DNA of 64,000 nucleotides, from the NCBI RefSeq assembly GCF_000524195.1, contig NW_020170388.1:754585-818584 (forward strand). The letters run 5' to 3'. The notes below the pieces were generated by a model that did no database searches, was not told the origin of the DNA, and worked only from the letters and a program-made list of their open reading frames with translations. The stretch's first letter is position 1, and each line of letters opens with the position of its first letter. The translations under genes were made by a program, and so were the position numbers. This document shows positions 1-38,736 of this stretch, one piece after another. The stretch comes from Echinococcus granulosus (lineage: Eukaryota; Platyhelminthes; Cestoda; Cyclophyllidea; Taeniidae).

Positions 1-1553
1 CAGTCGTTTTCATTCAAGCAAACCCTTAATGCTAACACGTCGAACTCTCACATATGCAGGATGATGAAGATTCACTGGTGGTATCACAGGGTCATACGTT
101 TCTTTCCCAGCCTTGACAAGAATATTTTTTATAAGAATTGTTACAAAATCAGGTATAATATTTCCATACTCATCACATGCTTGAAGAATATCTTCCACAA
201 CCACTTATAGCTTCTGATCCCCTCCACCCACTGCATCTCTACACACCACTTGACCAACAATTGGCAAGCCGTTTCTGTAGGTCTCAGGGAAAATCAGCTC
301 AATCCTTGGTTTTTTCCCACTTTGGCGACACCAGAAGTGAAGACGGAGAAGCCTGTGTCTTCTTCCACGACATTCACAAAAAAGCCTAATCTTTCGTTCC
401 ATTTTACTGCTTCGCCTTGCATCAGCTGCGACATGTTAGCAATGATGTTCACGCAACTGACACCGTCTAAGATGGCGTTGATTAGCATGCAAGTCCGATT
501 CCCTGAATAGTAGTTGCTGGCACACTTATTCATCGCAAACACCTTCTTTTCTTTCTGCTGACGCTCCAGAGCACTCTCATCACAAATGCATATTTGTGCA
601 GCAAATGTATCACGTAGGAATGGGCCGTTGGTGTAGGTAGCGCAGACATTGAACGCCACATCTGACTTCATCAGGGGAATAGTCGTCGGGAGCTCCACGT
701 GTGCCAGGAATCGTGGCAGGCTGCAGTGCTCCACGATGAAGTATATTACCTCGGTATAATCCCTCACACGCACTTCTATCTGCCACTCGCCCTCCTCTGC
801 ATCAGTCATGACCTTGTGCTCTAGACCGAGAGCGTCTAATGGTTGGACATTCTTCCACTGACGCACGATATTGTTGAGGGGATCTCTCACCACAATGGAG
901 TCAAATTGAGGCGCTTGTAGACGTCTGTCACGTTCTGCTGTGTCGATGGGTGTTAGTCGCTATGACTGCCAGAACTCTTTAACAGCTTGATGTGTGGGCC
1001 ATGTGGGAGACTCTGAGTGCGGAAGTAAATGGCGACTTGTGAGTGCAATGAAGCGGAATCTCATTTGTTCACCAGGCCGATAGTGTGGTTTATCCGTCTC
1101 TCCCATAATCACAATGAACCTCTGTACCATTCGAACAGTTTTATCAAAGCGCTTTTCCATCAGTTGGCTACTGCTTTTGGATGAACAGTATAGGTAAGTA
1201 ATCTTAAGTTTGAAGTATCTCCCTGGTTCCAGTTCAATTGGAATGCAGTACTTCAAATCGTAGGTGTATCTATTGTCAGCCACAGAGTGACCGCCAATCG
1301 GCCAATCGAAAGTTGTCAGTCCAAGGCTTGGCTACTAGAGACCTTGAATATTCATATTTACGATGACTTTAAAAATAGGTTTCTCCGAATGAAGGATTAT
1401 TCTGTTGGGCAAGTCAACGAACATTTCTTGGGATAGAGAGATTATGACAGTGTTATTGGCGTCCGCATACTCGTCCGACCCTGTTGGACTCAAGATAAGA
1501 CCTGTCGCCAATGTGCAAAACAGCGCTAGCAGCTGCCATGCTAAGCCACGCAT
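1..1553 (-). CDS. Alpha-2-macroglobulin/CD109/TEP-family protein, N-terminal part (partial)
   Basis: Secreted or surface thioester/protease-trap family protein; only about the first 440 codons are here. Proposed exons: 1362-1553, 1331-about 1037, about 937-330, 297-243 and 203-about 24. The ATG at 1551-1553 opens a signal peptide (MRGLAWQLLALFCTLATGL). Exon 2 holds the family's macroglobulin-domain motif TDKPHYRPGEQMRFRF. Exon 3 has VVRDPLNNIVRQW, then LPRFLAHVELP and VCATYTNGPF, matching the MG2 to MG3/MG4 pattern of A2M, CD109 and insect TEPs. Exon 4 reads IFPETYRNGLPIVGQVV, matching the family's 'Y+.GLP..G.V' segment. In-frame stops between exons are removed by tiny introns: 30 nt (1332-1361), 32 nt (298-329) and 39 nt (204-242). 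The exon 2/3 boundary is ambiguous (several GT..AG pairs keep frame). The bait, thioester and receptor-binding regions lie off the left edge, so CD109, TEP and A2M cannot be told apart. Family assignment is firm; exact splice sites are inferred. Confidence 0.82.
1332..1361 (-). other. 30-nt intron in the A2M-family gene
   Basis: The minus strand runs GTAAAT to TAGTAG in exactly 30 nt. Two consecutive in-frame TAG codons lie at its 3' end. Removing 30 nt keeps frame and joins signal-peptide exon 1 (ending ..PIFKVI) to exon 2 (starting PSLGLTTFDWP). Without splicing the gene would stop here. This is among the shortest plausible spliceosomal introns, and it fits the 33-38 nt introns at the 5' end of the RSK gene in the same window. 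Confidence 0.6.
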
Positions 1554-4500
1554 GTTAAATCGAATGCTGCACTAATATCGTGTCCATATTTCTATAGGAT
1601 TCTGGAGTCCCCTGAATAAAAAATGGAAAGCTAGTTTAAATTGCTATTTACTAAGTGGAAACTAACTTTTCCAACTCTAAATGACAAGCGCTTTATGGTA
1701 CTAGCGGCTTTTACAGTCAAACAAATTCAACAACACAGTGAATGGAATTGCTCGAATTTTTCAAGACCACAGAATATGGCACATTGCTTCTAGATAAAAC
1801 TTCTGAATTTGTATGAGTAACTGGAAAAAATCAGCCTTAATTGGAGCCCTATGTCCTACAGTATGTGATTCTTAGAGAAAGGAGACTTTGGCCAATATTT
1901 ATGGGAGCTGTTTTATTTTGCAAAATGACCAATGAACGAAACCTTTGAAAATTGTTAGCTTTTTATTAAACTGAGGTAGTATCTTGGAGATTTTACCAAT
2001 CTTTACCGAAAGGCCATTCTTCACAAAAATTTCTATCGCCTTTGGGCAAAACCGTTTGTTAGCTTCCTTCCTTCCTTTTACCTGTTTCATTCTCTAAACA
2101 GGAGCTCGAATTCAAATTTTAGTTGACTATAAGCAGTTTTAATATTTTATCACTGCCTTCTCTCCTTTTTGACGACAAATAGTTGCTGCAACTTGCAGCT
2201 AAGCAACGCTGGTTGAAAAATATATTCGATAGAACTAAGTGTCTTTTGCCTTTTTGCTCAAAATTATATTAACAACACCATGTGCCTTCTCAAAATAGGC
2301 TCAGGACAGTTAGCTCCCTCTTAACTGTCAAGGCAACGAATCTCGTAGCAACTGAATTCGCTGTCCTGTGGCACACATGCGTAGTCTACCTTTAGCTCGA
2401 TTGGTCGTGCCATGAGTTAACCGCGGGAGAGAAATTGCAATATCAGACTTGTGATGTCTGGCAGGGCTTTATTTGACATCACCTGCAGCTTCGCGCTCTA
2501 GGGACAGGTAACACTACTAATATTCATCACACCGGCTTATATTGCAGAACCTGTATTACTCCATGAGAGCATGTTTTGCAGAGGTGTTAATGGGTTTTGC
2601 AATAAAGTAATTTTCAAATTACTTTTTTATTTGTTTAAAATTGTAGATTCACTTATTAGGTGAGCGACTGATAGGTTAACTGACTTTAGACATTTAAAAT
2701 TGAGTTTTCTCCACTGTGTCGATAACTATTGTAAAATTAAAGAGAAAAAGCATCAATTTCTCACGTTTGAATGGTGATTTAATAAGTAACTTTACAGTCA
2801 GGAAAGTTATGTGGGGGTTAAGAGGGGTTATCTTTGGGCTTTGTGTGTAAAGCAGCATTCTGTTTTAAACGAATATCACTGAGAAATGCGTAAATGCGTT
2901 GAAGCAACAATGGTTGAGGAAGAGAGCTGAGAGAAGCGAGTGGCTTTATGCATTTAGGTAGGAAACTTATTAAAAACATGTTGTGCTGTCCTCACCCACT
3001 TAGTTACCGCAACTTGTTACCTACATAGTAATTGAGTAAAGGGAAAGGTAATGACATTTCCATTAATTAATTTTCTCTGTTCATAAAGTATCAAAGGTAT
3101 TTGCACAAAGACATTGCCAATTTACTTTAGCCCAACATTCTTTACAAGCCTATATAAACAACTTAATTTAAAATTCAGTGTATTTAGGATTCCCCAAAGC
3201 TTTCTACTGCTTTTCAACAACTGTTCTGTACAAATTAGAAGGCCCACTTCTTTATGAAAGAATCATGGAAGCATCATAGTGAGCATCATAAATATCTCAC
3301 CAGCATTTGTGTGAATATGTATTTTTTAATAAGGCAGCTCAGTTATATGCACTATCGACACTACACATTACCAAAAACTCTTAATTTAGTCTTTTGCGTT
3401 TGGTTTTGTCTCCATAAAAACCCAATCCAATTTTTTTATGCCTCAGGACATGCGTCAACAGTAAGGATGGAAACAACCGTCACCAACCTAGTCGACTGAA
3501 ACTGCAACCATTGGTCATTGGCATTGTTTAGAACATGGCTTGGTCAATGCACGAAGATCCATGTCGGATCGCATGTGACTAATTTATTCAGTCACCAATA
3601 GTTACGCAAGGCTGCTTTTAAACGTCCTCGAAACAGCATCAATCACCCTGTACAGGAGTAAACAATCGACTGCATACACTAACTTATAGAACATGTGTTT
3701 CTCCATTCACCCAGTAGTTTGCAATTTTATTTTAACATGATTCGATGAAGCACCATTTTGGCACCGAAGTTGTCAGCGTATTTTAGATGATACTTAATTC
3801 TGTGAATATGGATTAATTAAAAATGGTATTTATTGAAGTATGTATGTGATCCGACTAGCTCATGGCCATTGATCTAATTCGAAGTATTTAAACTAGTTTT
3901 CGTGGACTAACCTGAAGAGGAACAATTAGGTTCGGAAAATCTTGGAACAAGACGACTGACGTTGGCGTTGTTAATTTAGTCGATTATTTCTGGACTCTGT
4001 TTATCATACAGCACAAATAAAAGTGTTTAAAAGGCCAGGCATTCTAAACTTTTTGACGAAATAGAAGAGAGTTAATAATTACCCCAAACCGGTTGCTCTT
4101 GAAATATCTACGTACCCTAACATTGTTCGTACGATTAAAAAATGCAGTCTTTTTGTTTCTACGATGCCGCTCACGTTCGTATCTTGGGAGAAAGTGCAGA
4201 AGACGACATCATAGAGACTTTGGCGCCTTTTCAAAATTAAATCAAACTTATTCTTACAATCCTTAAGAGATGTGCGCGTGGTCTATGCTTTCAGCCTTTG
4301 TTTGCATTTATTTCAGATCACTTGTAAATGGGTAACATTCAAAGTCGATGTGAAAAATTCATTTAACTTTAATTGTCAAATAATTTCAGACGCCTGACAA
4401 AATTTAAATGATTTTACCATTACTTGATAATCTCTCATTAAAATAAGACTCTAAGACGTATTATAGAAGGAAATTTAAGGTTGATGGATTGCTAAAAGAT

Positions 4501-7037
4501 CAGAAGGAAAATATGAACGGTTTTGGTGAATTTTATAATAAAATTATAAAACGGCTAGAGAAAACATTATCAGATTTTTTAATTTAAGGAGCTGTTAGTC
4601 CTGAGATCTACGCTCATTTTCCGGAGACAAATTGCATCTTTAGGCAACATCTCATCTTTGCATTCTAAGATACACTCTAGTTTTAGCCACCTCCGTTTTT
4701 TTTGCAATCACATTCAAGGCCTCTGTTAATTTGGTATGGTACTGCCGAATGGAATGTGAGACAGACGAGTAAAGCACTTTCTCCCCATATCTCTCCCTCC
4801 CATCCCAAACCGTAAATCACTCACGAGTTATATTTGTAAAAATGAGTTAGAAGGTCTTGTATCATTGTGTGAAATCACGGTTGAGCTTCTTATTTCACGG
4901 GTCGGCAGGTCTTGGTTACTTCAAAAGAAAGAAGAAAAGAACATCAAATTGATACGCTTTGAGGGGTATTTTCGTCCACTAGCTATGACGTGTGTCATGT
5001 TTGTGGGACTCATTTGCTCAGCATCTTTAATCATATCTTCCTTTCTAAATTAATATGGGAGGTGTGAATCAGACACTCATCATCAACTCTATTTAGGAAA
5101 TAGGTTGGAAGAACAGCCAAACCTTATATAAATGTCTTCAAAGACGACACTTCATTGACATCAATAATCTTGAGTTTTTTGATTGTCTTTAACCAATTCG
5201 CATCTGAATTGCATTCTTAAACCATCCTATTTTTGGGCGATGCATCCCACTACGCCTATCAAAGAATGTGCTAATTAAGAATTACCTGCGGCTACAGCAT
5301 TAAAAACGGAATGAATTCACTTAACAATTAGGGAAACATGTTTAAGTCACACTGATCTGAGATATTCCAATCGCCATATTATTAAATGAGGTGGATTGTG
5401 AACAAATGAAAGAATCCATACCGTAGTGCTCATATACCGTATTTGACTAGGACCTTTGCGTTGTTAAGCCAATGCAGACAGCTTAAGTAAACATTGCATT
5501 ACCTATTTTGGCCACCTGATACATTCCCATTTTATAGCTATGCTGTAGTAGTATACACTCTAAAGATTTCAAAAATTTTTGCATCTCTGGATTCATTTAC
5601 ACAAAATGCTGTCTGGGGCTGTTTTATAGGAATGTATTTAAAAGAACTCGGAGAAGCTATCAGTAGCATATTTTCGAAATGATATCTATAAAAATTCATA
5701 GGCAAGTGTAGGAAAGTAGTATAATACCCGAATTCTGGTCCCAAAAAAAACTATTTTTTTTCTGTATAGGTTCCGGAGCTTTCCTAAACAGGGTATCCAG
5801 TGAAGTGTTTACACCTTGTTTCGATTCATTACAGTAAGTTCGTATCCGACGAGATGTTCTGTAGAACCAAACTCGTCTCTACAATGAAAACAGTAGAGAA
5901 TTGAATTTTAAATCATTTTGTTAATCATGATGCCTAATGACTAGCGTCATATAGTACTGCTGTGGTGATATACGTGTGTAAGTCCAGTTCTATTCGACAG
6001 TATACACAAATTTTACAAATATTTATGAAAATTCTGGGAGCAATATGGGTTATTTTGCCTGTTTATTTAGGCAGTTACGTTTTGGCCCTTCGCGTTTCCA
6101 GCTGGATGTTGGCGCCAATACTGGAGCAAGCAGTTGAATGTCTCATAGGGCAAACAAACTATGAATCTAATGACTCGCATATTTTAGCAGGATTTTGTTT
6201 CTTCTCATGTAGTCTACCTGATCCAGAAGGTAATGGCTTATAGTGGGTTCTTTCGAGTTCCGTGAATACAGATACTCGAATCACATGGGCAAACAATAAG
6301 CACGGCCATAATAGGAAGCATTGCATGTAAAGTAGGTGGCAAAGTAGATGGGCACCACTTGATAGTCATATGAAGAACCTGTTTCTATGTAAATACTTCC
6401 ACCCGTAGAGGGTCCATTTTAGTCCTCTGTTCTGCATAGGCAAACTAGTGTAACAAAGGTTACAAGATAGCACACACTTTGGTCATCTCAAATTTAATGT
6501 TTAAAGTCCTTAATGTTTCACCATTTTCGGTCACTCATGGCTAACCTCATATTATGCAATTCAGGAAGCAGTTAAATTTTCCCATGAACTTTAGCTCGAC
6601 GTCTACTTGAGGCATGTAAGTTCAAGCCCATGCAATGCATTTACACTTGAAAATTTCTTTCTAATTGAGGGGCATATTAAAAAGAGCGGTCACAATAAAA
6701 AAAATCGTGTCGACAACCATCAATCAATGTCATTTGAAAGACATTTGCAAAACCTCCCCCAGTGACTACAAAATTATACATCAATTAAGCAGTTGACTCT
6801 TGAATTTCTAAATATTCTACTAAAGTGGGTGTACTAATGCACCGTTTCTGGCTATTTTTAGCCGAATTTTATAAAACTTGCCCATTCAATTAAAATTACT
6901 ACTGCAGGAGGCTGTGAAATTTGTACCCAAATATTTGTAATCATCGATGATTAGGAAAGCGCTAGTGATGCCAGCTTGGAAGAAGGTAGGGGTAGGGGGG
7001 GGTAGGTAGGTTAAATTAATCGTTGCCGTAAATTTGA
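1554..7037. other. Intergenic stretch upstream of the A2M-family gene
   Basis: About 5.5 kb of AT-rich sequence between the start of the A2M-family gene and the 3' end of the transmembrane gene. It should hold the A2M-family promoter, but no TATA box or other element can be assigned with confidence. A GC-richer patch at about 2290-2520 carries a small coding-like frame (separate entry). A G-rich simple run (GGTAGGGG type) lies at about 6986-7012. Other short open frames, such as plus 6025-6229 with a signal-peptide-like start, are at chance level. Confidence 0.5.
2321..2413 (-). CDS. Possible small or terminal exon, 30 codons, cysteine-containing (unrecognised)
   Basis: The minus strand has an ATG at 2411-2413 and a TAA at 2321-2323. 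The intervening frame has balanced, GC-ending codons unlike the surrounding DNA. The product contains three cysteines (motif YACVPQDSEFSCYEIRC) and starts MARPIELK. An in-frame TAA lies just upstream of the ATG, so as written it is a 30-residue ORF, but it could equally be the last exon of a spliced gene. No family recognised. Confidence is low because the frame is short. Confidence 0.2.
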   Translation of the reverse strand: MARPIELKVDYACVPQDSEFSCYEIRCLDS

Positions 7038-9885
7038 TCACCTTTTTACAAAGTAGATGGTCAATATGATGACTGTCAGCAAAATGAAGGCCAACAGAAC
7101 GCACACCACCACCATGCCAATACGCCAACTGGACTTGGATCCCGGTCCACTGGCCAATTGGCTGACAGAAATAGAGGGAGTTGACGGGACGTCCTCCTCT
7201 GAGGGATCAAAGATATCATATTCCACTGGTGTATTTCGTGATGTTGGGGTCAAGAGATTAACCAGCGTATTCGGCCGATACTCATTACTGCCTGTGGCCG
7301 GGATAGTGTAAAGTGAGTGCGCTCGATGAACTGGAAGACAAGCAATTAAGAGGAGAGGTTTCAGATATCAATGGCCTTTTTTGTTTAGAACCATACCTAA
7401 ATAAGGAGGAACACTTAGAAAGTAAACGAAGGAAGCAATATGAGGATACATTGTTCTATAAGATATCGGATAGAGCACATACAATACAACATCAGCTCAA
7501 GGGAAAATATTGCCCCTTATCCACTTTAGTATAACATTCCTTAAAAATAGGGCATGGCAAACTTTTGAAATGGCCCTTTCATTTTACGAACTGTCCGGTG
7601 GATAAAAAAATATGAACTGTTAATGACTCGAAAGATATTGAGATGTACAGCCATGGAATTTATTTTACTTCAAAGTCGATTTTAGTACCTCGAACACTTT
7701 TATAAAAAGGGGATTAGCTAGAATCGCCTTTGAACTACAGAATGACAAAAGGGGACTACAATGCGGTTTTTGAGATTTTGCCTCAACTTTACAGTCGACA
7801 AATGAGTTTTATAGTGATTGAGAGTTAAAGTTGCTGAAATGATGGAAAAGTTGTCGAAGAAAGTAAACAATTATAGGGATATAAGCCATTGGAAAAAATA
7901 GTTTGTTACAGTTAATTGAGGCAAAGAAACCAACAACTTTTTTTTAAAACCAGCTATTAGTCATATTTATAGTTATTAATTCTTAGACTTTCATGGTGAG
8001 GTCTTAACTTACTTTCAAAATGTCATGGAAATGCAAAATATGAAGAGTACCACCAGTTACCCAATTCTTTCCTTTTATTTTACCAAAGTCCGAAATCTCT
8101 GGTAAATGAGCAATCTTACATCAGTTCATAGGGAGAAATTTTTCGTGAATATGAATGAAGCCCGACTGAATAAATATTTTCATAACTTGTATCATTAGTA
8201 ATAGTTAGTTTCACGACAAATCTGCCAAAATATTACAGACTATCAGGCTAAGGTTTCAAGATTGTTTATTACAAATTTTTTGCAGTATTTTTTAATGTGA
8301 CTAATCTTGAATTATACAAGGAATTCTACCGGCACTAATGCTATTATCTAGTCGGTAGCATTTAAACGGTAACTGCGGGTCAAAGTCGAGGGGTTTAAGA
8401 CTGTCATCGGCTCAAAGTATAACTTTTATTCATCTCTACACACCCCAAAAAATGAAAACAACGTGTTGGGTCAAGCGATTTATCAAGAATAAAAGTGGCG
8501 ATAATAAATCTGCAAACTACAACTCTTTTTGGGGCCTAGTGATTATAAGCTGATCATGTGCTTCTGTGGGCTTTCGTAACTCGACGTTGGCTATCATCAG
8601 GTAGGTTCATTGTGTGGCATTTTGGAGATGAAGTGACACTACATTTGTCTTTAAAAAAGAAATCTGGTATAGTTTATCTTTCAAGAAATTGGAAACAAAT
8701 CCTAAAATGAATTCTATTTTACGATTGCATACAGTGCTTGGCAATGGTGCTTGTAATTAAATCTAAAAGCAATAAGACTGGTTGTTTTAATTTTGAAAAA
8801 TTTAAATTCAGCTAGCATAAAATACAAAGAAATGAAGGGTAATAGAACGATATTAACCGAATGTATCTGTTTATACATTCAACTTGTTTTGGCTGTTTTG
8901 GGCACACCATTCTTGTCATTAGTGTGCGGTCCATCAACCTACCTGAGTATTTATTGTAGATATAAACTAAGAATCCCACAACCTTACCTACTTATGGCTG
9001 ACTTCAGTACCACAGTCCAGTACATTTTTAATTTTTTCTTTACTGTCATAGTCATCATCATTTGTCACTCTATCTCTAAAATCTTTGTCACATTTTGTTT
9101 CTAAATGTTTTAGTTACAGAAGAAAAAATAAAACTGCAAGAAAAACGGATTCGTGAATACCGAGTTATCTAAGACTCCTTCAAATTCCCAGCATTTTTAT
9201 ATCTCTGCTATGCAAATTTAGACATTAAAAATTCTTGCAATTACTTTTACATGATTTGCCGAAAAGGAGAAGTAATTTGAGTCCTCCACTACTAGGGCTA
9301 ACATGAAGCTGCATTTAATTTCAAGTACTTCATTCCCCACTTCCCCTAATTTTGAATAACTTTGAATAATTATGATCACAATAAATATTATGTCAGTAAT
9401 TTGTGTACAGTTAGCCTAAACTTATTTGGCCTGTTCTGCCTTATTTGGAAATAGGACATTTGAAATACATTAATCTCACCAGGAAATGTTATCTGTCATA
9501 CGAAGGCATTAAAGTAATTGTAACATATTTTCGTACTTAAATGGGCTGACTTTTGTGCGTAAAAATGCATTTCATGACAAGATTGATAGATACACATGAA
9601 GTAGTGCATTGAGTTTCGACTTCCGAAAAAAGAAATAATTCGTGATTTTTTATTGCTTCTGTGGTAATAGTAGCAAAATTACTCACCTCTTTCGCTTTTT
9701 GCACTTGCCAGTAAAGAGGATGCTACAAGGTTTTTGTTTGCCATGCTCTCAGAGCGGGTTAAACTATTACCACCAATTTCGTGTACTTCTACATTTACTT
9801 TTGCGATTTTGGGTAAGGAATTACACTTCATTCCAGCCAGAATTAGTCTTTGCTTGGGTGACAATGCCTCCATTTCAATAAGTTG
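7038..9885 (-). CDS. Unrecognised protein ending in one transmembrane segment (3' exons)
   Basis: Two phase-matched minus-strand exons. Exon 9885-9687 (66 codons plus 1 base) has a clean acceptor (TTTTTTCAG) and a consensus donor (G then GTGAGT). Exon 7330-7038 starts after CTTGTCTTCCAG with 2 bases, so the phases agree. The last exon gives 96 residues: a Ser/Thr/Pro- and acid-rich linker (TPTSRNTPVEYDIFDPSEED), then about 22 hydrophobic residues (MVVVCVLLAFILLTVIILTI), then a very short basic end (YFVKR) and TGA. This suggests a tail-anchored or single-pass membrane protein. The preceding exon is soluble and mixed-charge (MEALSPKQRLILAGMK). A further candidate upstream exon at 12100-12043 ends in phase 0, as required. 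A donor-like AAAAAG/GTGATC overlaps the stop, so further cytoplasmic exons cannot be excluded. I do not recognise the family. Confidence 0.5.
7331..9686 (-). other. Intron of the transmembrane gene
   Basis: AT-rich sequence of about 2.36 kb between the two phase-matched exons. It contains only short chance-level frames on either strand (for example plus 8793-9104) and no repeat or RNA gene that I can recognise. Confidence 0.4.
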
Positions 9886-12604
9886 CTGAAAAAATGAGAA
9901 ATATAAACTGATAGAAGCAGTATTAACGGTCACAGTAGGTGACTATGAACTTGGTTGACAAATTGCTATGGGTGCGTAGATGAGGGGTGACCAAATTCAA
10001 GAGCACACTTTCAAATTCCTGTGGCGGTAAATGCACCTAATTCAGTTAAGAGTAAGTACTTGGCTAATTTACCCAAACAGCGCTTAGAACCACCTGGTTT
10101 ATTCTCATTTTCATGGAGCTAAGTCGAATATACCAGCATTTATGTATTTATATCAAAGAAGTCATTGCTGTCAAATGGACGAACAAATGCTCAGCTGAAA
10201 AATGTTTTTAGCAAATATCAAAATACTAGGCCCTCAGAGAAACCGGGCATGATGGATAGGTTCATGAGACAGACAGACTTACGACAACCGAAACTGTGTG
10301 CAAAATAGAGAGCAAGTCATTGAAAACATAGCCTTAGTCTACATTACTTAAATGACCAATAAACTACGATTACCCTGAGATGTGTCTTGGACTTTGGCCT
10401 CTTAATATAAAGTCTATTGTTATAAGTGGCGTAAATGCCATACTTGTGAATGATGCAACATTTCACATATCCCAACGATTATGCTATGAATCTTCGTCAA
10501 TTCACGGTTACTTACACATATATGCCTGGTAGTTTATAAAGTAGAAGATTAAAATGATTTTCACTTAGAGTATGCTTTTACATACATAATTTCAGTGAAA
10601 GAATGCTGGAAATACGTTAAACTCCATAACAGCATTCCTGTGTAAATGTTCCATGAGTTTTCACTAGTTCCTTAAATTTGAATTAAAGTTTGCTGCCCCT
10701 ACACCTGAGATTTCCTCTGACTGGTCGATGTCACTTTGATAAAGCGTTACCTGTACCAATATTAACTAGAGAACTCTAACACTCCAGTCAGCAGGAGGGT
10801 GTGGTCTCATCGTTCCCCGAAGTACTCAGATTGTCGAAGACAAAGACCTCTGTCCTAAGTTCCTTATCTATTCATCGTTATGGTTGGGAGTTCAACTGTC
10901 CCCATGATCTTGTACATGCATGCATGCTTACATAGCAGTTCCTAACCAAAGGAACATTTATACTGAATTTGGTAATATCAAATATTATCAGAGTTTAGTC
11001 GACAAGTAAAAGATTTCATTTCAAATAGCATAGGTTAGATTTCACGCACAAAATATTTATACTTAAAGGTTGGTAAATAATGACTGATTAACGGATCCTA
11101 TTATGAAAATACAAGTGGACTATTCCGATACCTATCGATTAGAGAAGGCAAAATGTTTACGACGAGGAGTTAGACATTTGCATTTTTAATCGTTTAAAAG
11201 CATCAATTCTTAGGACTCAGTCTATAATTCCTGTCTTCCTATCCAAGCATTATTCTACAATAGATTTTCCGATAGAATGTATTGACTAATGTCATTTCGA
11301 GAAGCAAATTGGGTACTACAAAATCTAGAACGCAAGCGCAAGAAATGTACCAAAAATTAAACCTATTTTTTCTGAATTAGGATGAATCAGCTTGCCATTT
11401 CTAATGTCTGCAGTGCTGGTTAACATAGCAAACGATAACCATACGCTTTTCTTGGTTCATTTAAAAGTAGCCCTGAGCAACTCAAGGTAGTTTGATCATA
11501 TTGTTCAATGTGTCCAGGAAATAGTTACTAGGTGGCTGTGATGTTATTTTCACACCGAATACGTGGGTAAAGTGGAATAGACTTTTAACAATTGTTCACT
11601 GCACCTACAGGGCCCTAATCTCTCCTTAATATCCTCTAAAGAGCATCCATGACGATATAACTTTGCAAAAGAGATGATTATCTATTAACACAAATTTCAT
11701 GGACGGACAGTCACGAAGCTTTGCGGAGTAACGTTAAATTTTTCAGTGAAATATATGTAATTCTGTTCCGCCCACAAAGTAAGTACTAGTGCATTTTGTG
11801 AATTTTCTGATGTATTCCGCTTATCGGAGGGAATTTTTAGGGTTCTCGAATTCTTCTATAAATTTAATAAACTTTGGAAATAATACTAGATAGGAGATGC
11901 AAAATCAGGAACCCATATTATCATTTTCATTAACCACTGACCTATAGGTATTCTAACTCATGCTAGACTATCGCACATTTGAAGTTAAATGTATGCATTT
12001 ATCGTCAACAAACGTTAGGTTCCAAATCGCAATCATGCTTACCCTGAGAGTAGGGTTTGAAGCACATCTCCTGCCACCAGAATCATGTGTAGCCGGCTTA
12101 CTATAGATTGGTACAAAATTTTGCTACTGCTTCACCTCTCACTATTTGTGTTTACTCCCACCTTTCATGTTTCAGTCCCGGTTATTTTTGTAGATCCCAA
12201 AAATTTCTTCAGACAATGCTAAATCACGGCTTTACGGTTGATTTCAATTATTTTTAACAACAATTGATTGTATTCATTTTCAAGATCACGTGATAGACTT
12301 ACTTTTTCAAAATATCTTACAGTCGGGAGAATATTGCATCTGGGTTATGATGAATTAGAGCAAGAATTTTTAGCCCATCAATACATCTATTCTCTCAATA
12401 CAAAAACATAGAAAACAGTAAACTCTAGCCAATCGCCTCCTCGAACATGAAGCAGATCAGTTGGAGTTCAAGTAACTGTGGTATTAGTGCAAAATATATA
12501 TCCAAAAAGGAGATGCTGTAAACGTTTCAGGCTTCATCACAGACAGAAGAAGATCAGAAAATTAGAGGATAGTTTCATTTCTTCTTTTTGTGTTCAGACC
12601 AGAA
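9886..12604. other. Region between the transmembrane gene exons and the RSK stop codon
   Basis: It should hold the RSK 3' UTR and polyadenylation site just below 12605 (minus strand), and perhaps the 5' exons of the transmembrane gene. One candidate exon, minus 12100-12043, lies between an AG and a consensus GTAAGC donor and ends in phase 0. A second, weaker one (minus about 10755-10710, coding TLYQSDIDQSEEIS) has splice-like ends but the wrong phase. A short alternating ATGCATGC run occurs near 10917-10926. Confidence 0.35.
12043..12100 (-). CDS. Candidate upstream exon of the transmembrane gene
   Basis: This 58-nt minus-strand segment starts after CAATCTATAG and ends at AGG before GTAAGC. 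It encodes one base plus 19 codons (KPATHDSGGRRCASNPTLR) with no stop. It ends in phase 0, exactly what the 9885-9687 exon needs. The open frame continues a few codons upstream of the proposed acceptor, so the 5' boundary is uncertain. Family unknown. Support is only splice signals and phase. Confidence 0.3.

Positions 12605-38736
<26,132 letters not shown>

Noticed and set aside
6025..6229. Plus-strand frame starting MKILGAIWVILPVYLG (signal-peptide-like) and ending at a GAAG/GTAATG donor
   Set aside because: Frames of this length are common by chance in AT-rich DNA, hydrophobic codons are enriched there, and no downstream partner exon was found.
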